NCBI RefSeq assembly: GCF_045679555.1
Contig: NC_092092.1
Location: 21,374,469-21,438,468 of the forward strand
DNA length: 64,000 nucleotides
DNA from: Salvelinus alpinus
Lineage: Eukaryota > Chordata > Actinopteri > Salmoniformes > Salmonidae
Direction: 5' to 3'
Shown here: positions 49,291-60,870 of the stretch, piece after piece
How the letters are laid out: the number at the start of each line of letters is the position of its first letter
Position numbering within the stretch: the first letter of the stretch is position 1
Translations under genes and position numbers: made by a program
The notes under the pieces: model-generated
What the model was told of the DNA's origin: nothing
Databases searched by the model: none
What the model saw: only the letters and a program-made list of their open reading frames with translations

Positions 49291-49423
49291 TTGGATCTGG
49301 TCTGTGTCATACATATACAGTATAAGATGGATTGGCTGGCTTTCTCTGCTGGCTGTGGCTGTAGAGATGATTCCATCTTGAGGTAAGTTCACCTAATAAT
49401 CCAACCATCCTAACTTCCCCCTA

Positions 49424-49675
49424 CACTTAGAAAAAAGGGTTCCAAAAGGTTTCTTTGGCTGTGCCCATAGCATAACCCTTTTTGGGTCCAGGTAGAAACC
49501 TTTTTGGTTTCAGGTAAAACCCTTTTTGGTTCCAGGTAGAACCCTTTCCACAGAGGGTTCTACATGGAACCAAATGGGTTCTACCTGGAACCAAAAAGGG
49601 TTCCTCAAAGGGTTCTCCTATGGGAACAGTCGAAGAACCCCTTTAGGTTCTAAATAGCTTATTTTTTTCTAAGTG
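49424..49675. mobile_element. Palindromic foldback MITE (~252 bp)
   Basis: Left end CACTTAGAAAAAAGGG and right end (minus strand) CACTTAGAAAAAAATAAG, with a long self-complementary body (GGTTCTACATGGAACC in the centre). TA flanks the left end; on the right the nearest TA is 2-3 nt out, so this copy has slightly altered edges. Same family as 46237-46470. Confidence 0.88.
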
Positions 49676-50379
49676 TGTACTGTACTTTCACAAACAGGAG
49701 TCTGCTGAGAGATCGAAGGTGACATTTTATCAGGCTCGGAACAAAACCCAAAGCTGTGACCTAACTGAATCTTGCCTGTGTACTCCACTACACCCCCTCC
49801 CCTCCCCCCTCCCCCCCACCTCACCCACCCCCAGCTGTACCTCTGTATCAGTCTAACCCTCTCTGAAGAAGATATCACTTCCTGGTTCCTCATCCTGACA
49901 CCGCAGATAGGGTGGAGAGGGACAGGGACAGGGACGAGGGGTAATATACATCTCCTCACTTTAGGTTGGCCACGGCAATGTGGCGTGGTTAACTTCACAG
50001 AGAGACTGAGACGCTCTCGCCGAGCAGAGCACGCCCTGATACCTCCGTGTTTTTTCTGCTTTTGAGTTTGATTTGTTTTTGTTTTTCTTCATCTCTCGTT
50101 CCCGTCACATGATCAAAAAGTTCAGCCGTTGAGAACGCTAAGCAACCGAGATGAGAAGAGAAGGTGGAGGGAGAGAAGGAGGGAATGAGGGACGGAGGAG
50201 GGAAAGAGTGGGAGGGGAGAATGACACAAAGAGAGGCTGTCACACTCACTTAGATGCTGAAATATTAAAGTGTGCATGCTAGGTTATAATTTCCCCCTGA
50301 AAGCGGAGGGGAGGGGTGGTGGTGGAGAGAGAAATAGAGGGGGGCGGAAAGGTATCACAGCAGATCTTCTCTTCTCTCT
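49676..50379. other. Intergenic
   Basis: C-rich stretch 49790-49832 and purine-rich stretch 50150-50220. No gene recognised; open frames overlap on both strands. Confidence 0.45.
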
Positions 50380-50660
50380 CTTCCTGGAGGAGACGCGGCA
50401 CACTTTTAATACCATGAGTTTAATTACCGTCAGCAGTCAACTGGCTGGCTGGCTGCTGCCTTCACCAGCTTCTCCTCTTCCCATTCTCCTTCCAATGATG
50501 TGAATAGTTTATTAATAATCATGTTCTCCCTCCCAGACAAAGGCAGCGGGCCCATGTGTGTCATCTAGCTCTGCTGCACGAGCTACTGTGGATTATTAAA
50601 GCTCTAAAAGGATGGGGTCACATCCCTAATCATACATTCTCCCCACTTCTAATAAAACCA
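50380..50660. promoter_or_regulatory. Candidate conserved non-coding element
   Basis: A repeat-free block with GAGTTTAATTACCGTCAG near 50415, TGAATAGTTTATTAATAATC near 50501, a GGCTGGCTGGCTGC run and CTAATAAAACCATTAAAGG near 50649. Homeodomain AT cores are clustered. No coding potential. Confidence 0.35.
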
Positions 50661-51780
50661 TTAAAGGGGACTGGGGAAACATACATGTTCTTTGACTGTA
50701 ACCCTTGATGCTAGAGAGTGTGAGAGAGTTAGTGAAAGAGAGTGGGTTAGTGTGAAATAATCTCCAGGTTACTTTTGACTGAGCATTAGGTATTTTTCTG
50801 GTGCCACTGTATTCTATGAATGAACAGTTATAGAGCCCAGAGTTTTTACTGATCCGATCACATGATCAGGGAAAATCCTGGCTCTGGCTATGAAGTTGAA
50901 CTGCATGAGAGGGCATGGTTGTGGCTAGTTTTTTTGTTTTTTATTATTGTGTTTTTTGTATGTTTCTTTGTGTATTTCCTATGCTCCTATGCTGCCTTGA
51001 TTGGGTACTTTTTGTGTCATGCAGTGACCCTTGTAAAAGAGACCTCAATTGGACTCCAACTTGCCTAAATAAAGCTTAAATAACAAAAATGTATTGTGCC
51101 TGTTTGGTCACCTTTGGTATTTCCAGTGGTCAGCTAAGCTATCCAGAACAAAAGCCAAGCCACTGAGTCCTCAGAACTTACAGAGTCCTGGGTTGCCAGG
51201 TTGGCTGATTGCATGTTAGTTTTGGAAAGGATGATGTTTCAGTGTGTGCGTGTGTTTCTCCCAGACTGTGCTGAGCTCACCACTCTGTGAGGATGATCGG
51301 GCGGGACAGGCAGGGGGAGGAGGGGGGTGTTGTCTCATTTACACATCATCATGTTGGTGGTGGGCCATGTCACTAGGGTTGTGTTTTTCTCTCCATTCAG
51401 GGATCATCTCCCATCCAGTCTCATCTGCCCCTCCAGCCATCACATCAGGGCCCAGCCTCCAGCACTGACAAGGGGACGGCTAGGGACAAAAAGCCCCAGA
51501 CACACTCACCTCTCTGGGCCGCTCTTTGCTCTCCTCACTGGGTCAACCAGCCGCACAGGCCACATCACACCACTGCGGCCCGCTAAAGATATGTGAGGAG
51601 GGAGTGTAGACTGATGAGACAGTCACACACACACATCAATAGTGATACACATTCTCACACATTCAACACATAATGGTCCAAATCTATGAAAGATCTCAGT
51701 CCTCTTAGAACCTCCCATTAGAGGAATTGTTCTTGTTTAAAAAGTAAAGAACTAATGAAGGCTTTAATGTGATAGGACAA
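50661..51780. other. Intergenic with LINE-like tail at 51020-51090
   Basis: GCCTAAATAAAGCTTAAATA near 51062 is a retroposon-type 3' end, preceded by GTAAAAGAGACCTCAATTGG. No gene recognised; 74- and 89-codon open frames at 51244-51596 have no domain. Confidence 0.45.
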
Positions 51781-51960
51781 TACCTCTCTCTCCAACAGTG
51801 GCGGACGGAGTGTCTCCATTCCAATTACTGCTCGCTAAAGTGATCGCTGAGTCATGTCTGAAGATAGACATGGCAGCCTGCCTCATTCAGGACACAAAGC
51901 CCAGCACAGATTACTCACTCTCTGACGTCCTTTGTCCAGGCAGCTGACTGATGTATCTAA
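51781..51960. promoter_or_regulatory. Candidate conserved non-coding element (weak)
   Basis: Balanced, repeat-free sequence with TCCATTCCAATTACTGCTC near 51816 and ATTACTCACTCTCTGACG near 51910. Not coding. Composition-based call. Confidence 0.25.
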
Positions 51961-52427
51961 ACACACTATAGTATCTTGCTCACTGATTGGATTACAGTCG
52001 CCTGAGTAAACGCTGTAGAGGAAGAATAAGGTATGTCTGTCCTATTCTTTTGCTATAGGCCTACTAAAGCTTATTTTTTTCTTTGGTGTGTAGTTAACGA
52101 CCTTCATTCCTGCATTCCTTCATTCATGTCCTATGGTGCTCTGCTCATTGTCTCACTTCAGGTCACATACCATCACTGATTCAATTCACTTCTGAGTGCA
52201 GCCAGGAAACAGACTGAAGCCGCAGCTAGGTTTAAGACATGCACACATATTATTTACTGTAACACATGGTCACTTGAAAATAGACAGACATAGATACACA
52301 TATGCACTTGCGCTTGCACACACACACACTTACATACTTACACACATAGACACACTTCTTGCACACCCACGATACAATGTCCACACAAAAAAGACAGTTC
52401 TGTCCTGCTACTGTGCATACAACGCCT
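51961..52427. other. Intergenic, nothing recognised
   Basis: Short CA-rich stretch at 52318-52350 and TAGGCCTA at 52056; no gene. Confidence 0.5.
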
Positions 52428-53002
52428 TCAGAAACTATTCACACCCCTTGACTTTTTCCACATTTGTTGTGTTACAGCCTGAATTTAATATGGATTTGTA
52501 TGGTCACTGGCCTACACACAATACCCCATAATGTCAAAGTGTAATTATGCTTTTAGATATTTTTTACAAATGATGAAAAATGAAAAGCTGAAATATCTTG
52601 AGTCAGTAAGTATTCAACCCCTTTGTTATGGCAAGCCTAAATAAGTTCAGGAGTCAAAATGTGCTTAACAACTCACATAATAAGTTGCATGATTTTTGAA
52701 TGACTACCTCATCTCTGTACCCCACACATACAATTATCTGTATGATCAGTGAATTCCAAACACAGATTCAACCACAAAGACCAGGGAGGTTTTCCAATGC
52801 CTCGCAAAGAAGTGTAGATGGGTAAAAAAATAAACAGACACTGAATATCCTTTTGAGCATGGTGAATTTATGAATCACACTTTGGAAGGTGTATCAATGC
52901 ACCCAGTCACTACAAAGATACAAGTGTCCTTCCTAACTTAGTTGCCGGAAAGGAAGGAAACCGCTCAGGGATTTTACCATGAGGCCAATTGTGACTTTAA
53001 AA

Positions 53003-54742
53003 CTTCTTGTCAATAGGGGGGCGCTGTTTTCACTTTGGAAGAAATCGTGCCCAAATGAAACGGCCTCGTACTCTTTTCTAGATCATACAATATGCATATT
53101 ATTATTACTATTGCATAGAAAACACTCAGAAGTTTCTAAAACTGTTTGAATTATGTCTGTGAGTAAAACAGAATTCATTTTGCAGCAAACTTCCATGCAA
53201 GTGAAAAATCTGAAAACGAGGCTCTGTTTCAGGGCCTGCCTATTCAATTGCCTTATATTTATCGATATGCATGCACTTCATACGCCTTCCACTAGATGTC
53301 AACAGGCAGTGGAAGGTGGAATGGGGTGTCTAGCTTGATCTGAGGTCGAACAAGAGCTTTTGGAGTGGCAGGTCAGGAATTTCCTTTGTCTACCAAGGTG
53401 CGCGAAGCACCTCGATATTGTCTTCTGATAAGCGTTCGGTTTACACGGCGAATATCTCCGGCTCTGATTTTATTTGATACATGTGATAATAACATCGTAG
53501 AGTAGGTTTTTTCAACAGAGTTTTATCAGATTATTCAACGTTTATTGGGACTTTTGGAGTTTTCCGTTCTTTGCGTCGAGAGAAAATGGGAACGTTATCA
53601 ACATTGGCTAGCATTGTGGCGCGAATTCGACAGAAGAAAAGGACATTCTAAAACCAAACAACGATTTATTCTGGACCAAGGACTCCTTGTACAAGATTCT
53701 GATGGAAGCTCAGCAAAAGTAAGAACAATTTATGATGTTATTTCGTATTTCTGTGGAAAATGTTGATTCCTATTCTCCGCCGTTTTGGCGAGCGCTGTCT
53801 CGCAATAACGCAAGCTGTTTGTTATGGTAAAGTTATTTTTAAAAATCTAACACGGCAGTTGCATTAAGAACCAGTGTATCTTTCATTTGCCATACAACAA
53901 GTATTTTTATGTAAAGTTTATGATGAGTTCTTTGGTCAGATTAGGTGAGTGTCCAAAATAGCTCCGGACATTCTGGGGAAATGTTGCTACATATTCACAA
54001 TGTATAACCACAGTTTGCAGCCCTAAATATGCACATTTTCGAACAAAACATAAGTCTATTGTATAACCTGATGTTATAAGACTGTCATCTGATGAAGTTG
54101 TTCAAGGTTAGTGATGAATTTTATATCTTTTGCTGGTTTTTGCGATAGCTACCTTTTGCGGTGAATAAATGCATTTGTGTGTTTGGCTATTGTGGTAAGC
54201 TAATATAATTCTATATTGTGTTTTCGCTGTAAAACACTTAAAAAATCTGAAATATTGGCTGGATTCACAAGATGTTTATCTTTCATTTGCTGTACACCAT
54301 GTATTTTTCATAAATGTTTTATGATGAGTATTTAGGTATTTCACGTTGCTCTCTGTAATTATTCTGGCTGCTTTGGTGATATTTTTGATGGTAGCTGCAA
54401 TGTAAAACTATGATTTATACCTCAAATATGCACATTTTCGAACAAAACATACATTTATTGTATAACATGTTATAAGACTGTCATCTGATGAAGTTGTTTC
54501 TTGGTTAGTGACTAATTATATCTCTATTTGGTCGGTTTTGTGATAGCTACCTATGCGGTAGAAACATGGTGAAAATATGCGGTTGAGTCTTTGGCTATTG
54601 TGGTTAGCTAATAGAAATACATATTGTGTTTTCGCTGTAAAACATTTTAAAAATCGGAAATGATGGCTGGATTCACAAGATGTTTATCTTTCATTTGCTG
54701 TATTGGACTTGTGATTTCATGAAAATTATATTATATGATATA
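53003..54742. mobile_element. Unclassified 1.74-kb repeat with internal ~399-bp duplications
   Basis: It interrupts Tc1 between GTGACTTTAAAAC and AACAGTTACAG. The short AAC overlap is the best target duplication I can see. It begins near TTCTTGTCAATAGGGGGGCG. The interior from 53870 to 54710 holds two to three diverged copies of a unit with CACATTTTCGAACAAAACAT (54032, 54431), TTATAAGACTGTCATCTGAT and GGCTGGATTCACAAGATGTT. No transposase or RT is recognisable. CTCF-like words lie near 53011 and 53289. Confidence 0.75.
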
Positions 54743-54949
54743 ACAGTTACAGTGTTTAATGGCTGTGATAGGAGAACATTGAGGATGGATCAACAACATT
54801 GTAGTTACTCCACAATACTAACCTTATTGACAGAATGAAAAGAGGGAACCCTGTACAGAATACAATATTCCAAAGCATGCATCCTGTTTGCAACAAGGCA
54901 CAAAAGTAATACTGCAAGAAATGTGGAAAATAAATTTACTTTTTGTCCT
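54743..54949 (+). other. Tc1 segment between the two insertions
   Basis: Reads GGCTGTGATAGGAGAACATT, GAGGATGGATCAACAACATT and GCATCCTGTTTGCAACAAGG, matching 17955-18115 of the other copy. It ends at the GAAT duplicated by the LTR element. Confidence 0.9.
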
Positions 54950-55406
54950 GAATTGTCACGCCCTGATCTGTTTCATCTGTCCTTGTGCTTGTCTCCACCC
55001 CTTGGGTACTTATACCTGTATTAACTGTTTGTCTGTTGCCAGTTCATCTTGTTTGTTCAAGTCAACCACTGGTTTGTCTCTGCTCCTGCTTTATCCCAGT
55101 CTCTCTTTTTCTCGCCCTCCAGTTTTGACCCTTGCCTGTCCCGACTCTGAGCCCTCCTGCCTGACGACTCCGCCTGACCCTGAGCCTGCCTGCCGTCCCG
55201 TACCTTGGTCCCACTCTGGATTACCGACTGCCTGACATGACCCTGAGCCTGCCTGTCGTCCAGTACCTTTGCCCCACCGCTCTGGATTACTGACCCCTGC
55301 CTGCCTTGACCTGTTGTTTGCCTGTCCCTGTTGCTGTAATAAACACTGTTACTTCAACACAGTCTGCATTTGGGTCTTACCTGAAACCTGATAGTACGAA
55401 CTGGCC

Positions 55407-56231
55407 ATGACTGACTCAGCAGACTTAGACCAGCTCAGCAACGCCATCTCCTCCCAAGGAGCCCTCATTGGTAAACATAAGGAGTTGCTTCGCGGTCTGA
55501 TGGAAGGGTTCCAGGACGTGATCGAACGTGATCGAACGTCACGACCTAGCATTGGACGCTTTGCAGGAGCAATTCCATGGGTTGCTAGACAGCCTAACAC
55601 GACAGTAACCTCCCAGCCCCCCAGTAACCCGGCTGGTAGCAGCGCCGTCACCCCGGTTTCCCGGGAACCCTGCTTACCTCCCCCGAAGCACTACGATGGA
55701 GATTCCAGAACCTGCCGGTCCTTTCTCTCCAAGTCCTCCCTCGTTTTCGAGCTGCAGCCTTCTTCGTTCCCCTCGGACCACTCAAAGATAGCGTACATTA
55801 TTACGCTGATGTCCAGGAGGGCACTCGCCTGGGCCATGGCGGTGTGGGAGCAACAATCTGCCGTCTACCTCAGTCTGGAGGTATTTGTGGCGGAGGTGAG
55901 AAAGGTGTTCGAGGCGCCGGTGTCTGGGAGAGAGGCTTCCCGGAAGTTACTCCAGCTTCTGCAGGACTCCCTCAGTGTGGCAGACTATGCGGTGGATTTC
56001 CGCACGCTAGCAGCGGAGGGTGCCTGAAACCCGGAAGCGCTGTTCAACACGTTCCTGCACGGATTATCGGAGAAAGTAAAGGACGAGCTTGCAGCACGGG
56101 AACTACCTACGGATCTCGACTCGCTCATCGCTTTAACCATCCGGATCGATGGTCGGCTACGGGAACGTAGGAGGGAGACGAGGTCTGATTGCGGTCCCAA
56201 TCGCTCACTCAAGGATCCCCCTTGCATCTGA
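55407..56231 (+). pseudogene. gypsy gag remnant (in-frame stop)
   Basis: Gag packages element RNA in intact relatives. It opens with MTDSADLDQLSNAISSQGAL just after the 5' LTR and stays open for 206 codons, including PKHYDGDSRTCRSFLSKSSL, a typical gypsy gag core. TGA at 56025-56027 replaces an expected Trp codon, after which the same frame continues for 67 codons ([20 protein letters not shown] onward) to TGA at 56229-56231. A degenerate CCHC knuckle (CLYCGTSGHC...) remains near 56404 in another frame. Confidence 0.88.
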
Positions 56232-56479
56232 TGAACTCTGGAAGTCCCCGGCGTCTTCGTCCCCAAGAGGATCCGAGTTTACCCGAGTTCCTCCAAGAGC
56301 CTCCAAAGACGGCCGATTTGCCTCTTCCCGAGCCGATGCAGCTCGGCAGGGCTAGGCTGTCTCCAGCCAAACGTGTACTGTAAGTAGACTTAACACTCAG
56401 AGTTGTTTGTATTGTGGTACTTCCGGTCATTGTCTACCTGTCCCTTCAAGAGACACAGCTCATTGATAGGAATGAGTAC

Positions 56480-56900
56480 TCTGGTGGGTCTTAAGGATCA
56501 TTTTGCTTCTCCCCCTACTCGCCCCATCTCCATGCCACCCTGCTGTGGGGCAACCGTTCCAAGTCTCTCCAGATACTCATCGACTCGGGGGCCGATATGA
56601 GTCTCATGGACATTACTCTGGCGTCCGAGTTGGGCATACACACTCAACCCCTCTCCATTCCCATTGACGTTAGAGCGCTGGACGGGCGCTCTATAGGCTG
56701 GGTCACCCACTATACCACCCCCATCAACCTACGAGTGTCGGGGAACCACAGCGAGATGATCCAATTCCTGCTAATTGAGTCTCCGCAGGTTCCTGTGGTA
56801 TTGGGATTCTCTTGGCTCCAGCGACACAATCCCTCGATCGACTGGTCTACTGGTGCCATCGTGGGCTGGAGCCTGTTCTGCCACACTCATTGCCTGAAAT
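56480..56900 (+). pseudogene. gypsy aspartic protease remnant
   Basis: The retropepsin active site DSGAD is at 56582-56596, followed by MSLMDITLASELGI and the flap-like region SGNHSEMIQFLLIESPQVPV then VLGFSWLQRHNPSIDW. The frame is open from before the active site to 57050, but the protein does not continue into reverse transcriptase. The sequence passes to a non-homologous region and then into the truncated 3' LTR. The catalytic Asp is intact; function is unlikely without the rest of pol. Confidence 0.85.
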
Positions 56901-57241
56901 CAGCTCTGCCTTGCCTGGGATGTCTTCCTGGGGGCTTGGAAATTGCCCTAGACCTCGCCGCCATTCCCACGGAATCCCAGGTCTCCGGGAGGGGTTCAGT
57001 AAGGCCTGGCCACTTCACTTCCGCAGCACCGACCAGTATCCAAGAACTCTGAACCCGCCTGCCTGACCCCTCTGCCTGACCCTGCCCCTGAGCCCCTGGC
57101 CCCACTCTGGATTACACACCTCTGCCTGACCTGAACCTGCCTGTCGTCCTGTACCTTTGCCCCACTACTCTGGATTATCGACCCCCTAATAAACATTGTT
57201 ACTTCAACACAGTCTGCATTTGGGTCTTACCTGATATGAAT

Positions 57242-57850
57242 ACAAAGTGTTACGTTCGGGGCAAATATAACACATTACTGAGTACCACTCTCCATATTTT
57301 CAAGCATAGTGGTGGCTGCATCATGTTATGGGTATGCTTGTAATCGTTCAGGTCTGGGGAGTTCAGGATGAAAAACGGAATGGAGCAATGCACGGGCAAA
57401 ATCCTAGAGGAAAACCTAGTTCAGTCTGCTTTCCACCAGACACTGGGAGATGACTTCACTTTTCAGCCGAACAATAACCTAAAACACAATGCCAAATCTA
57501 CACCGGAGTTGCTTACTAAGACAGTGAATGTTCCTGAGTGGCCAAGTTACAGTTTTGACTTAAATCAGATTGAAAATCTATGGCAAGACCTGATAATGGT
57601 TGTCTAGCAATGATCAACAACCAATTTGACAGAGCTTGAAGAATTTTTAAAAGAATAATGGGCAAGTGTTGCACAATCCATGTGTAGAACGCTCTGAGAC
57701 TTACCCAGAAAGACTCACAGCTATAATCGCTGCTAAATGTGATTTTAACATGTATTGACTCAGGGGGTTGAACACTTATCTAATCAAGATACATTAGTTT
57801 ACATTCTTCATGATTCTTGTTTTTACAAATGTCAGACTTTTTTCCCACGT
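57242..57850 (+). pseudogene. Tc1 transposase C-terminal remnant
   Basis: The peptide from about 57368 (KNGMEQCTGKILEENLVQSA, then FHQTLGDDFTFQPNNNLKHN and SYSFDLNQIENLWQDL) is the catalytic end of Tc1 transposase. The motif corresponding to the second catalytic Asp (QQDND in relatives) reads QPNNN, so it is lost. The third catalytic residue, Glu in QIENLW, is kept. Stop at 57605. Its N-terminal half has no surviving frame across the insertions. Confidence 0.85.
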
Positions 57851-57976
57851 TGACATCAGAGTATTGTGTGTATATTGTTGGAATAAAATGAAAGTTAAAT
57901 GCATTTTTATCCCACTTTGTAACACAAAATGTGTGTTACAAGTCAAAGGGTGTGAATACTTTCGGAAGGCACTGTA

Positions 57977-59320
57977 GATTATGTGGTCCCTGGCCCATTT
58001 TTCTGAGCTCCCGCACACACTAGCTACCTATAGTAATGGTCTGCCTACCTTGTTTATCACAGTCGCTCAAAATGGGTTTAATGTCTCCTGTGGTTCTTAA
58101 GAGAAGAGATTACTCCATGCCCTGATTTTCACGCATGTCCTGTGTGTGATCCCGCGCCCAACCGACTTGTTTCACAGTTGTGGCTATTGTAGCTGACAAT
58201 CAAACATGATCCTGTCCCCTTAATCTTGTTTTGGAGTAGATTGGTCAAAATAATCCCTCTCCTGCAAACCGCTCTAGAAGCGATGATGCCTCTGTATTCA
58301 ACACACACCTGGCTAGCTTGGTTACAAACTGTCACTTATTCTTCCTAAAAATATGTCTGAACCAGACCTTTTACTCTACTTATATCTATGTATTTATCTA
58401 TATATATTACAACATAGTTGGGGAGACCCTCAACTCTGTGTATATTATTATTAATTATGTCTGTAGATATTGTATCATTGAAGAGTTTGTAGTTGGACTG
58501 ACTGTCACCATCAGTAAAGGTACCACACCAGCATTGAAGTAAGAGAACGTGCTGACATTGCCATTGAGTAACGTGTTTGACACATGCTTATTTCTGTCAC
58601 CTGGACCAAGGAGGTGTGAGTGGTACTGATTAAATAAAGTGAATTTCTAATTTACCAGAGCCCTGAGGGTTATCCAGCTCCATCGACGGAAAGAGTGATG
58701 GAGCTCTTCACCTCCTCTGAGAGAGGGCAAAACACAAACGGAGGGAGAGAGATGGAGGAGAGAGATGGCCTAAGGGAGGGATGATGTGAGAGAGAACCTT
58801 AGGGGACATGAATAGAAGAAAAACTACATCTTTGTAGAATATGTGAGTGAGTGTTTCCTTGGACTGATTCTTACACAACTGTATAACTCTTCTACTCACT
58901 TGTAAGAGACGCTGGCTCCATCTCACCACTCTATCAAAAGGTAAAATATCTAGAGAAATCAAAGGAAATATTTGCTGTCTTGTATCCATTTTAATTCTAA
59001 AGATGTTCAGTGGGTCATAATGTCAGACAACTATCTCACAGACAAAGTATTAAAGTCAAATTTTAATATGGAGGGCTCCTCATAGCTCCGTATAGCTCCG
59101 CATTGACATGATTGGTTGAAGGTAGGTGGGGGCAGGAGATCCTGTATAAACACAAACTCACTTCCTTGACAACTTCCTTCACAACAGCTCTGCACTGCTC
59201 TGTGAAACATATGAAGTATGAATTCCCTGACTTCTGAAGAGGCCGTATCACCGTAAATGCTGCACAGCAAATGTAGACGTCGGATTGACCATGCAGCGCA
59301 TTTTAGCTATATACGTTAAG
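57977..59320. other. Intergenic
   Basis: No gene or transposon ends recognised. A short purine-rich patch lies at 58739-58795. Retroposon-like TTAAATAAAG at 58631. Confidence 0.5.
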
Positions 59321-59516
59321 GCCTAGATTCAATCCGTAGTGCAGAAAATCTGTGCTATAGAGCAACTGAAATTTAAAGGCAATGTTCCCACGTTCGCAGA
59401 GACTGCATTCACGGTAAAAGAGTGCATACTGTATGTCGGCTCAATCGGAAATAATCTTTTAATTTCACTTGCGCTATAAGGTGGATCTTCCACACTACAT
59501 ATTGAATCTAGCCCTA
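59321..59516. mobile_element. TIR MITE (~196 bp)
   Basis: Left GCCTAGATTCAATCCGTAGT and right (minus strand) GGCTAGATTCAATATGTAGT form inverted repeats of about 60 bp that continue into CTATAG(A)GCAA(C/G)TGAAATT. No coding capacity. This type is common in salmonids, but I could not confirm a target duplication. Confidence 0.85.
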
Positions 59517-59749
59517 AGGCCCTACAAAATGGCCTTGGCATGAAATACCATATGACTGTGTGTACATATGGAGTGTTTGGACGCTGAGGTAGTGTTCTGC
59601 AGAATAAATGACTTGAGAGTGGACCAGGGATTTGGCAGAAGGGGTGAGCTTTGTAAATGAGTGATGTTATCAGTCTCCTCTCTTTTCTCTTCCATTTTCT
59701 CCCTCCCTCCCTCCTTCGCTCCCTCCCTCTCTCTTTCTCTTTTTTTCTG

Positions 59750-60010
59750 CTGCGGTGGTGAAATATCAGTATTGTTTACGCAGAAGATTAGGTTGGAATT
59801 GGGCAGAAGCCGGTTGTTCTGCCAAGATAGAGATAAGATAAAGGATTTTCTCTTCCAAAGCGAAGGAGTCGGTGCCACGCGCTGGCCTGCCTTATCTGGG
59901 AGCCAGGCAGACGTGCCATATGAAGTTGTTCATTGTAATTACCCGTGGCAGGAGTAGATTTCATAAGGCGATTTAGGATAGCAGACGCTATGATGTTAAT
60001 GCAGGGGAGA
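59750..60010. promoter_or_regulatory. Candidate conserved non-coding element with GATA cluster
   Basis: A repeat-free block about 52 kb upstream of six3. Three GATA cores within 15 bp (59826, 59832, 59837) and an inverted one at 59893-59896, a forkhead-type TGTTTAC at 59773-59779, and TGTAATTACC with a TAATTA core at 59936-59941. A 98-codon open frame crosses it without a domain. Inference from motif density only. Confidence 0.4.
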
Positions 60011-60183
60011 GCCCTGGCCACTCATCCTCCATCTAGGCCTTTAACACTGCCTCTGTTTTTCTCTCCTCAGTTAACTCATCTGTCTATTTGTCATTCCTTC
60101 TTACTTAATTAACCCTTCCCTCTTCCATAGCCTTTCCTCTCTATTCATTACTCTCACTTGGTAGTCTGTTTTCTTTCCATTGA

Positions 60184-60598
60184 TCCACTCCTCCCTCTCT
60201 TCTCTCTCCTCCCTACTCCTCCCTCTCTTCTCTATGCTCCCTACCCCTCCCTCTCTTCTCTATGCTCCCTACTCCTCCCTCTCTTCTCTTTGTTGCCTAC
60301 TCCTCCCTCTCTTCTCTATGCTCCCTACCCCTCCCTCTCTTCTCTCTGCTCCCTACTCCTCCCTCTCTTCTCTCTGCTCCCTACTCCTCCCTCTCTTCTC
60401 TATGCTCCCTACTCCTCCCTCTCTTCTCTCTCCTCCCTCTCTTCTCTCTGCTCCCTACCCCTCCCTCTCTTCTCTATGCTCCCTACTCCTCCCTCTCTTC
60501 TCTCTCCTCCCTACTCCTCCCTCTCTTCTCTCTGCTCCCTACCCCTCCCTCTCTTCTCTATGCTCCCTACTCCTCCCTCTCTTCTCTTTGTTGCCTAT
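60184..60598. repeat. 28-bp pyrimidine-rich minisatellite
   Basis: About 15 units of CTCCCTACTCCTCCCTCTCT then TCTCTATG, with C/T and TATG/TCTG variants and some shortened units. Three overlapping Leu-Pro-Ser open frames (144-150 codons) are artefacts. Confidence 0.97.
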
Positions 60599-60599
60599 G

Positions 60600-60870
60600 T
60601 CGTTTGTTAATGTGTGAATTGTATGGCACCATTTGGATTGTAGTGCATTTTGGCCTTTATCCCAGGTGTTTTTATGTGAATCATGTGTTCTTGTAGAACA
60701 TCTCTGAAAAGTCCTACAGCATGTTTAAAATGAACATCTTAGAACACCCCAACAGCTAGGAAATGTACAAACCATCCAGTAAATACCTCCACCAGCTACA
60801 TGAGTTTCCCCAGGCCTTACTCACTCACTGCAGGAAATGAGTTGTATCGTTGAGAGTTTCTCCTGCCTGA
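60600..60870. other. Intergenic, nothing recognised
   Basis: Ordinary DNA between two tandem arrays. Confidence 0.5.

Larger units (their letters stand above)
54954..57237 (+). mobile_element. Ty3/gypsy LTR retrotransposon, internally deleted
   Basis: Flanked by GAAT duplications (54950-54953, 57238-57241). 5' LTR 54954 to about 55393 starts TGTCACGCCC and ends with CTGCATTTGGGTCTTACCTG. The 3' LTR is represented only by its right part (about 57045-57237). Gag and protease remnants lie between. Reverse transcriptase, RNase H and integrase are missing entirely, so the copy cannot transpose on its own. LTR pairs share AATAAACA-type polyadenylation words. Confidence 0.9.
52430..57974 (+). mobile_element. 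Tc1-like transposon split by two later insertions
   Basis: TA-flanked (52428-52429, 57975-57976). Left end CAACGCCTTCAGAAACTATT and right end (minus strand) CAGTGCCTTCCGAAAGTATT are the inverted repeats. Removing the insertions at 53003-54742 and 54954-57237 leaves about 1.5 kb that aligns in order with the copy at 16931-18260. The transposase is degenerate. The order of events is clear: Tc1 first, then the two insertions. Confidence 0.93.

Noticed and set aside
60158-60696. Three overlapping 144-150 codon frames
   Set aside because: Artefacts of a 28-bp CT-rich minisatellite.
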